From: Euclidia mi | Taxonomy: Eukaryota; Arthropoda; Insecta; Lepidoptera; Erebidae | NCBI GenBank assembly: GCA_944739405.2 | Contig: OX123196.2 | Location: forward strand, 69,649,688-69,713,687 | DNA length: 64,000 nucleotides | Reading direction: 5' to 3' | Shown: one piece after another, positions 55,690 to 64,000 of the stretch | Position numbering within the stretch: position 1 is the stretch's first letter | How the letters are laid out: each line of letters opens with the position of its first letter | Made by a program: the position numbers and the translations under genes | Notes under the pieces: model-generated | Told to the model about the DNA's origin: nothing | Database searches by the model: none | Seen by the model: the letters and a program-made list of their open reading frames with translations, nothing else

Positions 55690-55876
55690 TACTCTCGCAG
55701 GATAAATCTTGTATATCTCGCTGGACAAACAATAAATAAACGGACACAAGTACACTCGAAGCAACAATTTGTGCCTCACACAAGCTGTTCTCCAGTGTGG
55801 AGATCGAACCCACAACACTCCGTGCAGTGCTAAAGGGCGAGGTGGCTGCTTAAACTAATACGCCGCACGTGCCATC
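55690..55876 (-). mobile_element. SINE-D copy
   Basis: On the minus strand: GGCACGTGCGGCGTATTAGT, AGCAGCCACCTCGCC, B-box region TTGTGGGTTCGATCTCCACA, then AGCTTGTGTGAGGCACAAAT, TACTTGTGTCCG and TTATTTATTGTTTGTCC. Head shared with 38052-38142. Confidence 0.6.
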
Positions 55877-56051
55877 AAAATATTGAATTGTCATCCAGCA
55901 TTATGGCTTTTAACAAGTTTAGCTGAACTGAATTATGATTTTAAGGCAAAGGGGTCATTATTTATTTATTACATTGAAAATTTACAGCTACAGACAGCGT
56001 ATAACAACAACTTGATAGGTAACGGTTAGCCAATTACAAGTTTTCGCTTGT

Positions 56052-56165
56052 AAAAATATAATGTAAAAAAGTAAGCCTACATAGCTTACTTTTTGTATTA
56101 TATTACATTTTTAAAACTAAAAATTAGCACACAGCGCGCTGTCTGCTAATTGTTAGTTAAAAAAT
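56052..56165. repeat. Two adjacent hairpins
   Basis: Hairpin 1 (about 56052-56107): ATAATGTAAAAAAGTAAGC against GCTTACTTTTTGTATTAT. Hairpin 2 (56122-56151): AATTAGCACACAGCGCG / CGCTGTCTGCTAATT, near perfect, extending to 56109-56165 with AACTAA words. Possibly the two ends of a small element or fold-back repeats. Confidence 0.55.
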
Positions 56166-56336
56166 GTATATGCCAATGTAAAGAATACCTAAAGCTCATA
56201 TTTGAATTGAATTCTTTTGGTTGGGTATGAGGCAAGTCGTGTAAGTGGGCAAGACATTTATTCTTCGTCTGTTGTCAACCAATTTTTGAGTCGGTTACTC
56301 TTGTGATTTAGTGCTAACGCTTATAATAGTAATAAC

Positions 56337-56556
56337 ATTCTACTACATTCACACAGCACCATCTAGTCCCAAACTAAGCAGCAGCTTGTACTATGGGTAT
56401 TAGACAATGGATTAACATACATACATACTTTTCTTTTTGTAAATACATACATATTATACATCGAAACACCCAGAACAAAACAAACATCGATGTTCACGTA
56501 CACAAATGTTTCACTTGAGTGGGAATCAAACCCGCGACTTTCGCCGGGGCAGTCGT
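56337..56556 (-). mobile_element. SINE-B copy, reversed
   Basis: Starts ATTCTACTACATTCACACAG, then TAGTCCCAAACTAAGCAGCA, GCTTGTACTATGGGTATTAG, CAAACATCGATGTTCACG, TTTCACTTGAGTGGGAATC and CGCGACTTTCGCCGGGGCAG. Near full length. Confidence 0.75.
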
Positions 56557-57475
56557 TTATATTTGTCCTTATTGGAAATTGAATCCACGACATCTGGCGT
56601 AATTGTTGATGTCTCTGACCAGTACATTAGTAGGCCAATCAAACTTAGTAGTACCTAGGTAGGGTACGGTAGTCGTACCCTTTAGTCGAAATGAGTAAAT
56701 GTGATAGGCGAAAAAGGAAAATATCTTAGACAGTGGTTGGCCGTTGAGTGTACCCAGCCACAACTAAATAGCTACTGCACATTGATTTCTAAGTCGAAAT
56801 ATAAATATTTAGAACCATAATATATACCATGTATTTTAAGTCAGTTTAAATTTTTTTCTATTAAAATTTTCTTTAAAATCAGCATTTCATAGGACCAAAA
56901 TGTGTCGTGAACGAAGGGTAAGCTAATTTTTAGATTATAAATAAAGTGCATTGATCTTACACATTGACCGTCACGTTGACCGTTGTTATGCTGTAGAAAA
57001 ATTAATTTTGTTGAAAAAAAGTCGGAAAAAATATTTACATACTTTGAACAATAAATGTTATAGGCAGCTTTTATAAAATGGGCTGAGTACATATTTTTCG
57101 GGAAAACCCTGACTTAAAATACCCAGTGTATACTAATAGGTACTCGAGCTAACAAAATATATGCCATAAAATGTTACTCAAAATGATTATAACAATGTTT
57201 AAGTTAAGTAATTGAAGGGGTCTTAACATTAATTAGGCGTCAATGATTATATTGCGTTAGGCAATAAATCAATCTGATCACAACATGGCTGCCGATCGTT
57301 CGGTAATTACTTTGCCTGTTTAAATTTACATAATATATCGTAAACAGGTATTAATATGAGTGTTATTTGCATAGGGTTCCCACCAAGAACTTAGGGTCCC
57401 AAGCCAACCTCACCTGCAAGTGGTGCACCTGCCGATCAATGGACGAGGCTCTGGCAAACAAAATATCCCGATGAG
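56557..57475. other. No gene recognised
   Basis: AT-rich; minus-strand frames at 56569-56763 and 56841-57092 show no domain. Confidence 0.4.
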
Positions 57476-57690
57476 CGGCAATAGGCTCGCCACCTATTAC
57501 GTGGGATCAAAACACTGGCGAAAAGTGGGCGTTTAATATGCCTCTGCCTACCCCTTCGGGGAAACAGGCGTGAGTCTATGTATGTATGTATGTTATTTAA
57601 AACTGTCTGTATTTAAAAGTGGTTCATCAAATTTCCTACTACTGGGTACAGGCCTCTTGTCATTATGAGAAGAGTAAGGCTGTTGCCTTT
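57476..57690. mobile_element. SINE-A 3' part and a SINE-C scrap
   Basis: 57476-57594 (plus): CGGCAATAGGCTCGCCACCT, ATTACGTGGGATC, GGCGAAAAGTGGGC, TGCCTACCCCTTCGGGGA and a GTATGTATGTATGT tract. 57637-57690: CTACTGGGTACAGGCCTCT and CATTATGAGAAGAGTAAGGC, a reversed SINE-C end. Confidence 0.6.
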
Positions 57691-57964
57691 GGACTAAATA
57701 ATTCTGTGGGCCACCTGAATTTTCTAATGCAGGCAAGCTACAGTTATTTTTTCATACTTCATTCAAAACACACACCAAACAAAACTATCTGCCTGAATGG
57801 GTTTCAGGTACTGCCATATAAGCGTAGTACACCACTAGTTGTCCAACTGCATTAGAAGTTCTTAAGTGAGGAAAAAGTGCATTACCTCGATAGTGATGTC
57901 CAACAACAATATCAATAAAACTCTTTAGTTAATTATTGAGTTGAGCCGATTAGTTACACAGTAA
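57691..57964. other. No gene recognised
   Basis: Short AT-rich gap with no recognised content. Confidence 0.4.
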
Positions 57965-58284
57965 GGACGGTTTTAGATTAGCGTTTTATACGCGCGTATA
58001 AGCTCGTTTTTGGAAACGCATGTAGGCGCGTAAAGGCGCGCCTTTTGGCACACGCGCGACTCATACGAGCATTGACGCACAGAGCCGTCAGAATTCATGT
58101 TGACACTGACAAGATGTCACTACCGTTACGAGCGAATACGCCGAAGTATGCCCGTTTACGCGAGTCCGGTTTTGTGAAGCGCGTAGTGTAGCGCGCGCGT
58201 AAGCGCGTGGTGTAGCGCGCGCGTAAGCGCGTGTGCTGAAACGACCGTATACGCGCAGAAAAATACGCTAATCTGAAACCGCCC
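57965..58284. mobile_element. PIF/Harbinger-like MITE, copy 2 (opposite orientation)
   Basis: Ends GGACGGTTTTAGATTAGCG and CGCTAATCTGAAACCGCCC, with TAA to the left and TTA to the right. Same interior as 44677-44944 in reverse, but 52 bp longer, mainly because AAGCGCGTRGTGTAGCGCGC occurs as a 24-bp tandem repeat at 58177-58224 with a further partial unit. The word GAATTCATGTTGACACTGAC is the counterpart of the ATG-containing stretch in copy 1. Confidence 0.8.
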
Positions 58285-59247
58285 TTATAGCAACTGTATT
58301 GCTATAAAATAATGAGTTTTTGTCGTTTGTTAGACAGGTATTTTGACTGTCTTGGGGTAACGTTGTTTACCGTTGTTGGTTTTATCCGATTTCGCAATCA
58401 GATCTGGTTTCGTTTTAGAGCTAGGAAAAGGATTTATTGCGTTTTGCTTTCAAGGAACTCCAAATACTAATAGTCACTGCCAATGGTATAGCTTGGGTTA
58501 TTCAGGAAAAAAAGGAATAAAATGATAAATACCTACTTCCTCAGACAAACAATGGCTCTTTTTTTTCAAATTCAAATTCAGTCTTCGCGGCAGAAACCTT
58601 ATTGTAAGTAAGTAAAGGAAGTAAAACATTTATTGACACACCAAATACAACGCACAATAAAAAAAATACAACACAAACAGCTAGATATACAATTCACAAT
58701 ACAACAAATACACATTTATTGCGTAACGACCTCGTCACCATTTCTAAAGAATCGAGTAGGGGTTGGCGCTGTGAGTATTGTACATTCATGCTTTCCCACA
58801 CCGATTGAGGACGGCACAGAAAATGATATTTTTTGTTGAGAGTGGCAGCAGTCAGTGTCAGTAACCACTAAAGCAACAGGCCACCGTCGCTTTCAGAATG
58901 AAAAATAAACAAATCCTTAAAACAACTTTCTGAAATACAAAGATAACAATAAAAATTAATTCGATAACAAAAATATTAATTTACAACTCCAACTTGCAGG
59001 AACAACAACCAACACTCAATTGTGTATTGAAAAGAAAAATACAGACGGATTATCGTGCAGGCGAAGTTGAGCCAAGTAATAATTGCTAAACATTGTTATT
59101 TTGAAGGCGTCTGTGGTTTTCTTACCTGCCGCGGTGAAGTTTTCAAGTAAAATTGTATCGCTTACGTCGGGATGGAATTAACTTGCAAATTGTTTGCATT
59201 TAATTAGTGAACTACGTATTTGAGTTCAAGCTTAGAAAAATATGTAT
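58285..59247. other. No gene recognised
   Basis: AT-rich; the frame at 58633-58839 has no motif. Confidence 0.4.
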
Positions 59248-59430
59248 TACTAGACGTCGCCAGCGGCTTCGCCTGAGTCTATTATACATGTAAACCTTCC
59301 TTTTTAATCATTCTATGTATTAAAAGAAACCGCATTAAAATCCGTTGCGTAGTTTTTAAGATTTAATTATATATAGGGACAGACAGACATAAGACAGACT
59401 TTATTTTATACTATGTAGTGATGTCGGTAC
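59248..59430. repeat. Common lepidopteran repeat fragment
   Basis: Contains ACTAGACGTCGCCAGCGGCT, AAACCGCATTAAAATCCGTT, GCGTAGTTTTTAAGATTTA, AGGGACAGACAGACATAAG and TTTTATACTATGTAGTGATG. I recognise the middle block as widespread in lepidopteran genomes. Confidence 0.55.
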
Positions 59431-59498
59431 CTATGTAGTAAAACAAATAAGAGTATCTACCTACTTAGGTAGGTATGCTGATAGACAATATACATTAA

Positions 59499-60249
59499 AT
59501 AAAATAAATTAAGTAATAGTTTAAAAAACACTAGAAAAACACGCTTTTATAAATGCACATAAAAACAAAAAATAAATTATGGATCGTTCAAGTTGTCTAT
59601 TTCTGGGCTGAAGTGTAAACTATGTGCATTTAATTATAATATTTTATTGTAAAAGCGTGGGGCGCTGGAACAGGAAAGACCTTCTTGTTTAACTTGTTCA
59701 AAAATCAAGTGAACAGATGTTACGGGAAGAAGGGTACACAGATTGGCGCTCTAACTGAAGTTGCAGCACGAGAAGTATGTGGCTCTGCATTAAATAGTCT
59801 GTTCAAAGTACCAGTTTGTCGAACTCAGACAAAACATGCGCCATCAGCGAGAAAAACGACATTCACCGACATTTTTAACGCCTCTTCTTTCAGGAAATTA
59901 AGTACATAAGGGTAATGCGTCAACAGTGGCTAAATGTAGAGTTCTTGTTTGTGGACGAGATATCTTTGGTTCCCTTTGGTAACCCTTTGGCGGCATAAAT
60001 CCTATGCTCTTGTGAGACCTCATGCAGCTTCCGCTAGGAAGGTAGTATTAGTATTTGTTAACAATAAATTATTTCCTGTTCCAGCGCCCGACGCTTTTAC
60101 AATCGAATATAATAATTAAAAGCACATAGTTTACACTTCAGCCCAGAAATAGAGACAAGTTGAACGATCCATAATTTATTTTTTGTTTTATGTGCATTTA
60201 TAAAAGCGTGTTTTTCTAGTGTTTTTTAAACTATTAATTTATTTTATAC
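59499..60249. mobile_element. 0.75-kb inverted repeat around a PIF1 helicase fragment
   Basis: Arms 59499-59677 and 60073-60249 are reverse complements at roughly 95 percent identity over about 178 bp, with a 395-bp centre. Landmarks include AAAAAACACTAGAAAAACAC, GCTTTTATAAATGCACATAA, TATTTCTGGGCTGAAGTGTA and, at the inner edge, GCGCTGGAACAGGAAA. The inner 18 bp of the left arm code for the GAGTGK part of Walker A, so the right arm carries that code on the other strand. Either the arms are long terminal repeats of a transposon or they arose by inverted duplication. Confidence 0.75.
59655..59980 (+). pseudogene. PIF1-type helicase, N-terminal core fragment
   Basis: Frame 1 from 59655 reads AWGAGTGKTFLFNLF (Walker A, motif I), NQVNRCYGKKGTQIGALTE and VAAREVCGSALNSLFKVPV (motif Ia region), and runs to a stop at 59907-59909. 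Another frame, from 59897, gives MRQQWLNVEFLFVDEISLVP with Walker B DEIS at about 59954-59965. Order and spacing are those of PIF1/RRM3-type 5'-3' helicases, as found in Helitron proteins and in free-standing PIF1 copies of arthropods. One frameshift separates the parts; motifs III-V are missing. No start codon belongs to it. It cannot be functional. Confidence 0.8.
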
Positions 60250-60296
60250 TTTTTGGTCTTTGATAACGAAATATTTTTAACATTTATACATTTATT

Positions 60297-60545
60297 TTAA
60301 GTAGGCAAATGAGCCCGCATCCTCTCCATCTCCGCCTGTGCGTCTGTTTTAGATGGTGTTTTAGATAGATAAAACACCATCTTATAACAATCTAGCTCTT
60401 CAATCAGTAGACCACTAAGTGATTTTACTCTACTCTGGGCCACATACACCTGTCCAGCCGCAAAAGTATGAACCCTTACTACACCACTGCGTGGTCTACA
60501 ATATATAATTTGTTTGTTATAACCTTGAAACCTGATCGTGTTCAA
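60297..60545 (-). pseudogene. PIF1-type helicase, C-terminal fragment (motif VI)
   Basis: The minus-strand frame reads NTIRFQGYNKQIIYCRPRSG, then TFAAGQVYVAQSRVKSLSGL and LLIEELDCYKM, ending after a Lys/Glu-rich tail. AGQVYVA-x-SRV-x-SL is PIF1 motif VI, which binds ATP. It faces the N-terminal fragment on the opposite strand and is separated from it by the right arm of the inverted repeat. The segment upstream on its own strand has a stop and then the duplicated 60532-60765 sequence. Confidence 0.75.
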
Positions 60546-60765
60546 AGCCCATTACATTACATGGCCTTTCTCACAAGTGCAAACACGGCTATGATAAGAC
60601 ATTCCATCATGAGATGCCAGTGCCTATCTTCCAGCTTCATCACCAGACCTTGAAAGATAATCGTGGCCAAAGTTCATTACAAGACTATCTAAGAAATCCA
60701 AAACAGCTATGATACGATTTTCCATCATGAAGTTCCAGTTCATATCTTCCGGCTCCATCATCAGA
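60532..60765. repeat. Diverged tandem duplication, about 115-bp unit
   Basis: Both units share CCTTGAAA-, a 'TCRTG', 'ACRGCTATGATA', 'TTCCATCATGA' and 'TATCTTCC' order, in CCTTGAAACCTGATCGTG... and CCTTGAAAGATAATCGTGG.... It may be part of the helicase gene that duplicated before decaying. Confidence 0.5.
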
Positions 60766-60976
60766 TCAGTTTGACAGAACCATATTATTGTACATTCATC
60801 AGAACTACATACAGCAGCCAATTTTCATTACGCTACGACACTTGGAAGATGGTTAAATTAGCTTAAATTCCATTACTTACATATTTAGTTACATACACGA
60901 CGACCTAATAAAAGCGAATTAAAAAGAGATATTTATGTGTTTGCTAAGATTTATTATGCGTCTGCTATGAACTTGA

Positions 60977-61300
60977 GGCAGCGATAGCATAGTGGAGATA
61001 CCAACAGACAGCCATGCAGAGGATATCAGGTTCAAATCGGCTCGAACTACTGACTTTTCGAAGTATATGCGTGTTAAATAGTTAATTATCGCTTGCGTCT
61101 TGAATTTCTTTGACAGTATTTATAGGGAGGCAGTACCTCTGCAGAAGGTGATGCTAGTTTGAACCATGTAATATCGCTATCCGTTTAGGTTGCGGAGGGC
61201 AGACAGTCAGTCGCTCTGTGGAAAAGCTGATATTCAGTAAAATCCGGTTAGACTAGTAAGTGGAACCTGGATTGCAACTGGGATTTCGATAGGATGATAA
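60977..61300 (+). mobile_element. SINE-C type-2 copy
   Basis: Head GGCAGCGATAGCATAGTGGA, worn B box GGTTCAAATCGG, GACTTTTCGAAGTATA, TTAATTATCGCTTGCG, then the type-2 body with TTTGACAGTATTTATAGGGA, AATATCGCTATCCGTTTAGG, CAGTCAGTCGCTCTG and CCGGTTAGACTAG, ending in AGGATGATAA. Confidence 0.7.
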
Positions 61301-61459
61301 GTAAGATTACCTACACTTCTACAAATAACCAAAATTCGAAATTGCGGTTCTCGTCCATATGTGTATATAGTACGTGGGACACTCAAAAAGTTTTGCGATA
61401 CAAAATAAATGTTCTATACCTAAGTAAGTAAATTTTATTGTGGAGCAGTAGCCCGCTGA

Positions 61460-62047
61460 GCCCTGTGTTGCGTCTCAGCCCACAACAGAAAAAACTTCTG
61501 CCAAGCATTTGGTAGTATACCATTCGGCGTTAATACTTCTTTGATTTCGTAAAGGAATTGACACCAAGTAGCCAGTCAAATTGAAAAAGCTCGAGATCAA
61601 AATCTTCTCCCCTCTTCTTGGTCGCTTTACTTTGGTAGGCGTTGATTCATTTTGAACACACCGTCGACTGGCGCTTTGTTTCTGGATCGTATTGATAAAT
61701 CCAGGATTCATCATCACCTGTAACGATGTTCCGCACCCGTAGATGCACGTGTAGAATCTCGTAAAGGCTGCCTGATTCAATCTGCAATATATGCTGAATC
61801 TCTTGTTACGTAACTCGGCTTGGATAAAATTTTTCACTGCCAGCACGTTTTCTTCCGTAACAGCCGTCAAATGGCGACCATTTCTTTCATCATCCCCCAA
61901 AGTTGGTCGACCGCGCTTAAATTCATTATACCAATGATACACGGTTGCCTTAGAAGGGCCTTCATCCATGAATGCCATTTGAAGTCTATCGTACGATTCG
62001 TTCGGTTTCAGGCGACACTTAAAATCATAGCGCGAAAATGTTTTGAA
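61460..62047 (-). pseudogene. Mariner-type transposase, decayed
   Basis: Minus strand: SRYDFKCRLKPNESYDRLQM, AFMDEGPSKATVYHWYNEFK, RGRPTLGDDERNGRHLTAVT and NVLAVKNFIQAE give the N-terminal helix-turn-helix region. A frame change then leads through IQHILQIESGSLYEILHVHL to TGDDESWIYQYDPETKRQS, which holds the first catalytic Asp of the DD34D triad. After another shift come PTKVKRPRRGEKILISSFF, NLTGYLVSIPLRNQRSINAE and WYTTKCLAEVF. The second and third catalytic residues are not readable. Its 5' side ends abruptly against a SINE fragment. The sequence CACTCAAAAAGTTTTGCG near 61380 may belong to its terminal repeat. Confidence 0.8.
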
Positions 62048-62048
62048 C

Positions 62049-62160
62049 TCCGCTACCTAAACGGATAGCGATATTACATGATTCGAACTAGCATCACCTT
62101 CTGCAGAGGTACTGACTCCCTATAAATACTGTCAAAGAAATTCAAAAGTTTTGAAGTAGT
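62049..62160 (-). mobile_element. SINE-C type-2 fragment, inverted relative to 60977
   Basis: Reverse complement of the stretch around 61105-61195: CCTAAACGGATAGCGATATT, GCATCACCTTCTGCAGAGGT and CCCTATAAATACTGTCAAAG match almost without change. The two fragments face each other across the mariner remnant. Confidence 0.7.
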
Positions 62161-62170
62161 AGAGCCTTGC

Positions 62171-62365
62171 TGATTTCAGCATGAATGTGCCGGCTCGACC
62201 GGGGAAGTACTACCCTCTCACAGAAAATCGACGTAGAGTAACAGTACTTAAACTGTTGCGTTTCGTTCGGTGAGTGAGAGTGCCGGAGGCCCTATCCCCT
62301 ATTCCTTCTCCCTCTTCCCACTCCTTATCCTATCCCTTTTCTCACCCCCAAGGGGCCGCCCCTTA
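62171..62365 (+). repeat. Common lepidopteran repeat, 5' part
   Basis: TGATTTCAGCATGAATGTGC, CGGCTCGACCGGGGAAGTAC, GAGTGAGAGTGCCGGAGGCC and a C/T-rich run with CCCTATTCCTTCTCCCTC. Fragments of the same family lie at 31745 and 32515. Confidence 0.55.
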
Positions 62366-63313
62366 CGCACATACAAAATATGTCAAACACAAATCTCGAA
62401 TCTCAAAATACATGTATTGTATGGATCGAATATTGAAAATGGCCGCTAGTGGTGACCATGTGTATATTATATCGAATTAACATGTAAGTAAGTATGTCAA
62501 ATATTCGACATCGAAAATAATCAAAATAATCGTGATTCTTCGTCTATAGGAGACAGATTCGCCAGGGGTAGCGGAATTTGCATGACACTATTATATTCAC
62601 ACCTAGTCCGATCCAGAAAAAAGATGGTAATTGAAGGTGTCAAAGCGGTAGCTATGGTAACGAGACGAATGTCGGTCAAAACAAAACCATGAGGCAAATA
62701 AAGCTACCTTTCATTTCATATGGGTATTATTGCGGTTGAGACCTGTAAATAGGTATGTAGAAAAAAAACAAATTTAAAAAGCTTTAAGTCATAATGTTGT
62801 TCTGCATTTTTCTCTATGTGTTGTGTCCATTGTTTTAACGAACTGTTCAATAGAACATTTTAGAAAGGGAGAAAATTATAATATTAGCATCCATACTTTG
62901 CACATTTTTGACACAGTTATTCGAGAGTTTTAATGCAAATAAATAATATCCATAATCTATGTATCTATCTATCACTATCGAACATCGAACAATTTCAAAC
63001 GAGAAGAACTATCGAATAATTTCATATTTTTCGTACATTCTTCCATCGCTAGTAAGTACCTACCTAGTTAAAGTTACCGATCTTTCGAGTGACCATAAAA
63101 GAATGACGCTGAACTTTAAAACGAGATTCGAACTTTGAACAAACTAAGATTTAAGTACATTGTAAAGTTGAAGTTGTGAACTTCTTCAAGTAATATTTTT
63201 TGACTACAAGTTATGGGTTGGTTGGTGACGTACCAAGTTGGTTTGCTTTTAGTTTTATGAACTTGGCCTTGTGTAGTAGCAGAGGTAATAACTATAATAC
63301 TATACCTACTTAC

Positions 63314-63314
<1 letters not shown>
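62366..63314. other. No gene recognised
   Basis: AT-rich; no motif or repeat identified between the repeat fragment and the LINE tail. Confidence 0.4.
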
Positions 63315-63344
<30 letters not shown>

Positions 63345-63670
63345 TATTTATTAGTCTCAACATGTGTACATAAGGTGTTACAGGTTTTTTGTTTCAACAT
63401 GTTCTGTCTGGTTAGACATGCCAATATAAGTGTATTCTAATAATCTATTAAATATACATTAAATCTGGATCTAATATAAAAGGCAGTTACATTGCCTTTT
63501 TAATAAGCGTTTCTTAGCTAACAAAATTCTAATTGGACAGTCAAAATTCATTCAATAAAATAGTAAAAGATATAATTAAGGTCAATAATAATAAAAAAAT
63601 ATAATAATAAAATATTTATGTCAATTAAATTAGATCCTGATATGTCATATTATACATCAAAACTAAATAA
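63315..63670 (-). repeat. Second LINE, 3' UTR and (TTATC)n tail
   Basis: Reversed. About six GATAA units at 63315-63343 are the (TTATC)n tail, followed by TATATTTATTAGTCTCAACA, TGTTTCAACATGTTCTGTCT and AT-rich UTR. Same order as 54915-55150. Confidence 0.75.
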
Positions 63671-64000
63671 TTATATAAAATTGTCAAATAGAAAATCATT
63701 AACAGTATAATAGCATTTATCCAATAATAAATCTTTTAATTTGCGTTTAAATATATTAACATTACAATCCTTGTATTTGTTGGGTATTTTATTGTATATT
63801 TTGGGCGCCATGCAAAAAACGCTCTTGCCCAATAGCGCCGTCTTAGCAGTGTGCATACACAATCTATGGTTATCTCGACGGTTGCGTATGGTGACATCTG
63901 ATAATTTGTTAAAGAGATGTGGATTGGTTTTAACAAATACCGCTATTTCGTAGATATATAATGATGAGAGAGTTAGAATTTTATGCTTTACAAAATACGG
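63671..64000 (-). CDS. Second LINE, ORF2 C-terminus, partial at window edge
   Basis: A frame of 109 codons is open from the window edge (64000) to the stop at 63671-63673. It reads YFVKHKILTLSSLYIYEIAV, FVKTNPHLFNKLSDV, TIRNRRDNHRLCMHTAKTAL and GKSVFCMAPKIYNKIPNKYK, aligning without gaps to the C-terminus of the ORF2 that ends at 54914 (RNRRDNYRLCMYKARTAL, FCMAPKIFNKVPN). Identity looks like 50-60 percent, so it is a sister family member rather than a recent duplicate. No disruption is visible in this part; the rest lies outside the window. Confidence 0.8.
   Translation of the reverse strand, partial: PYFVKHKILTLSSLYIYEIAVFVKTNPHLFNKLSDVTIRNRRDNHRLCMHTAKTALLGKSVFCMAPKIYNKIPNKYKDCNVNIFKRKLKDLLLDKCYYTVNDFLFDNFI

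Overview
This is AT-rich eukaryotic DNA, almost certainly from a moth or butterfly (Lepidoptera). I see no intact host protein gene, rRNA, functional tRNA, CRISPR array or bacterial signal. The window reads as intergenic or intronic sequence built from layers of old transposable elements. The Lepidoptera call rests on repeat types: four longer copies of a short Helitron-like element (starting TC, ending CTAG), several tRNA-headed SINE families present in many copies (called SINE-A to SINE-D here, working labels only), RTE-type LINE tails ending in TGATGA repeats, and LINEs ending in TTATC repeats. No lookup was possible, so family names come from recognised motifs and remembered repeats.

Layout. 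1-20 kb: SINEs, two Helitron-like copies, RTE tails and several palindromes in otherwise unremarkable sequence. 19.9-22.3 kb: a 580-bp element with terminal inverted repeats, then a decayed minus-strand gene for a YqaJ-type nuclease. 24-30 kb: a 58-bp-arm palindrome, a 79-bp-unit minisatellite and a large fold-back. 33.0-33.6 kb: a PIF/Harbinger-like element that keeps what looks like the start of a transposase gene. 34-44 kb: a dense SINE/Helitron/RTE field. 44.7-47.7 kb: a Harbinger-like MITE, a reverse-transcriptase relic, a (TA)42 tract and a GC-rich block predicted to fold into many hairpins. 49.3-55.2 kb: a SINE with an 11-bp target duplication, then the largest element, a two-ORF non-LTR retrotransposon. 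Its ORF1 is open; its ORF2 is broken by two stops, two frameshifts and a 510-bp foreign insert. 58-62 kb: a second copy of the MITE, a PIF1-type helicase gene split into opposite-strand fragments around a 0.75-kb inverted repeat, and a decayed mariner transposase between inverted SINE fragments. 63.3-64.0 kb: the 3' end of a second LINE of the same family, still open at the window edge.

Function. Nothing here works together as a host pathway. The coding remnants are parts of mobile elements: endonuclease, reverse transcriptase, DDE transposases, a PIF1 helicase and a YqaJ nuclease. The SINEs presumably borrowed LINE machinery to move. The least ordinary parts are the PIF1 inverted-repeat locus, the YqaJ relic, the structured GC-rich block, the Harbinger-derived element and the two alternative bodies of SINE-C.
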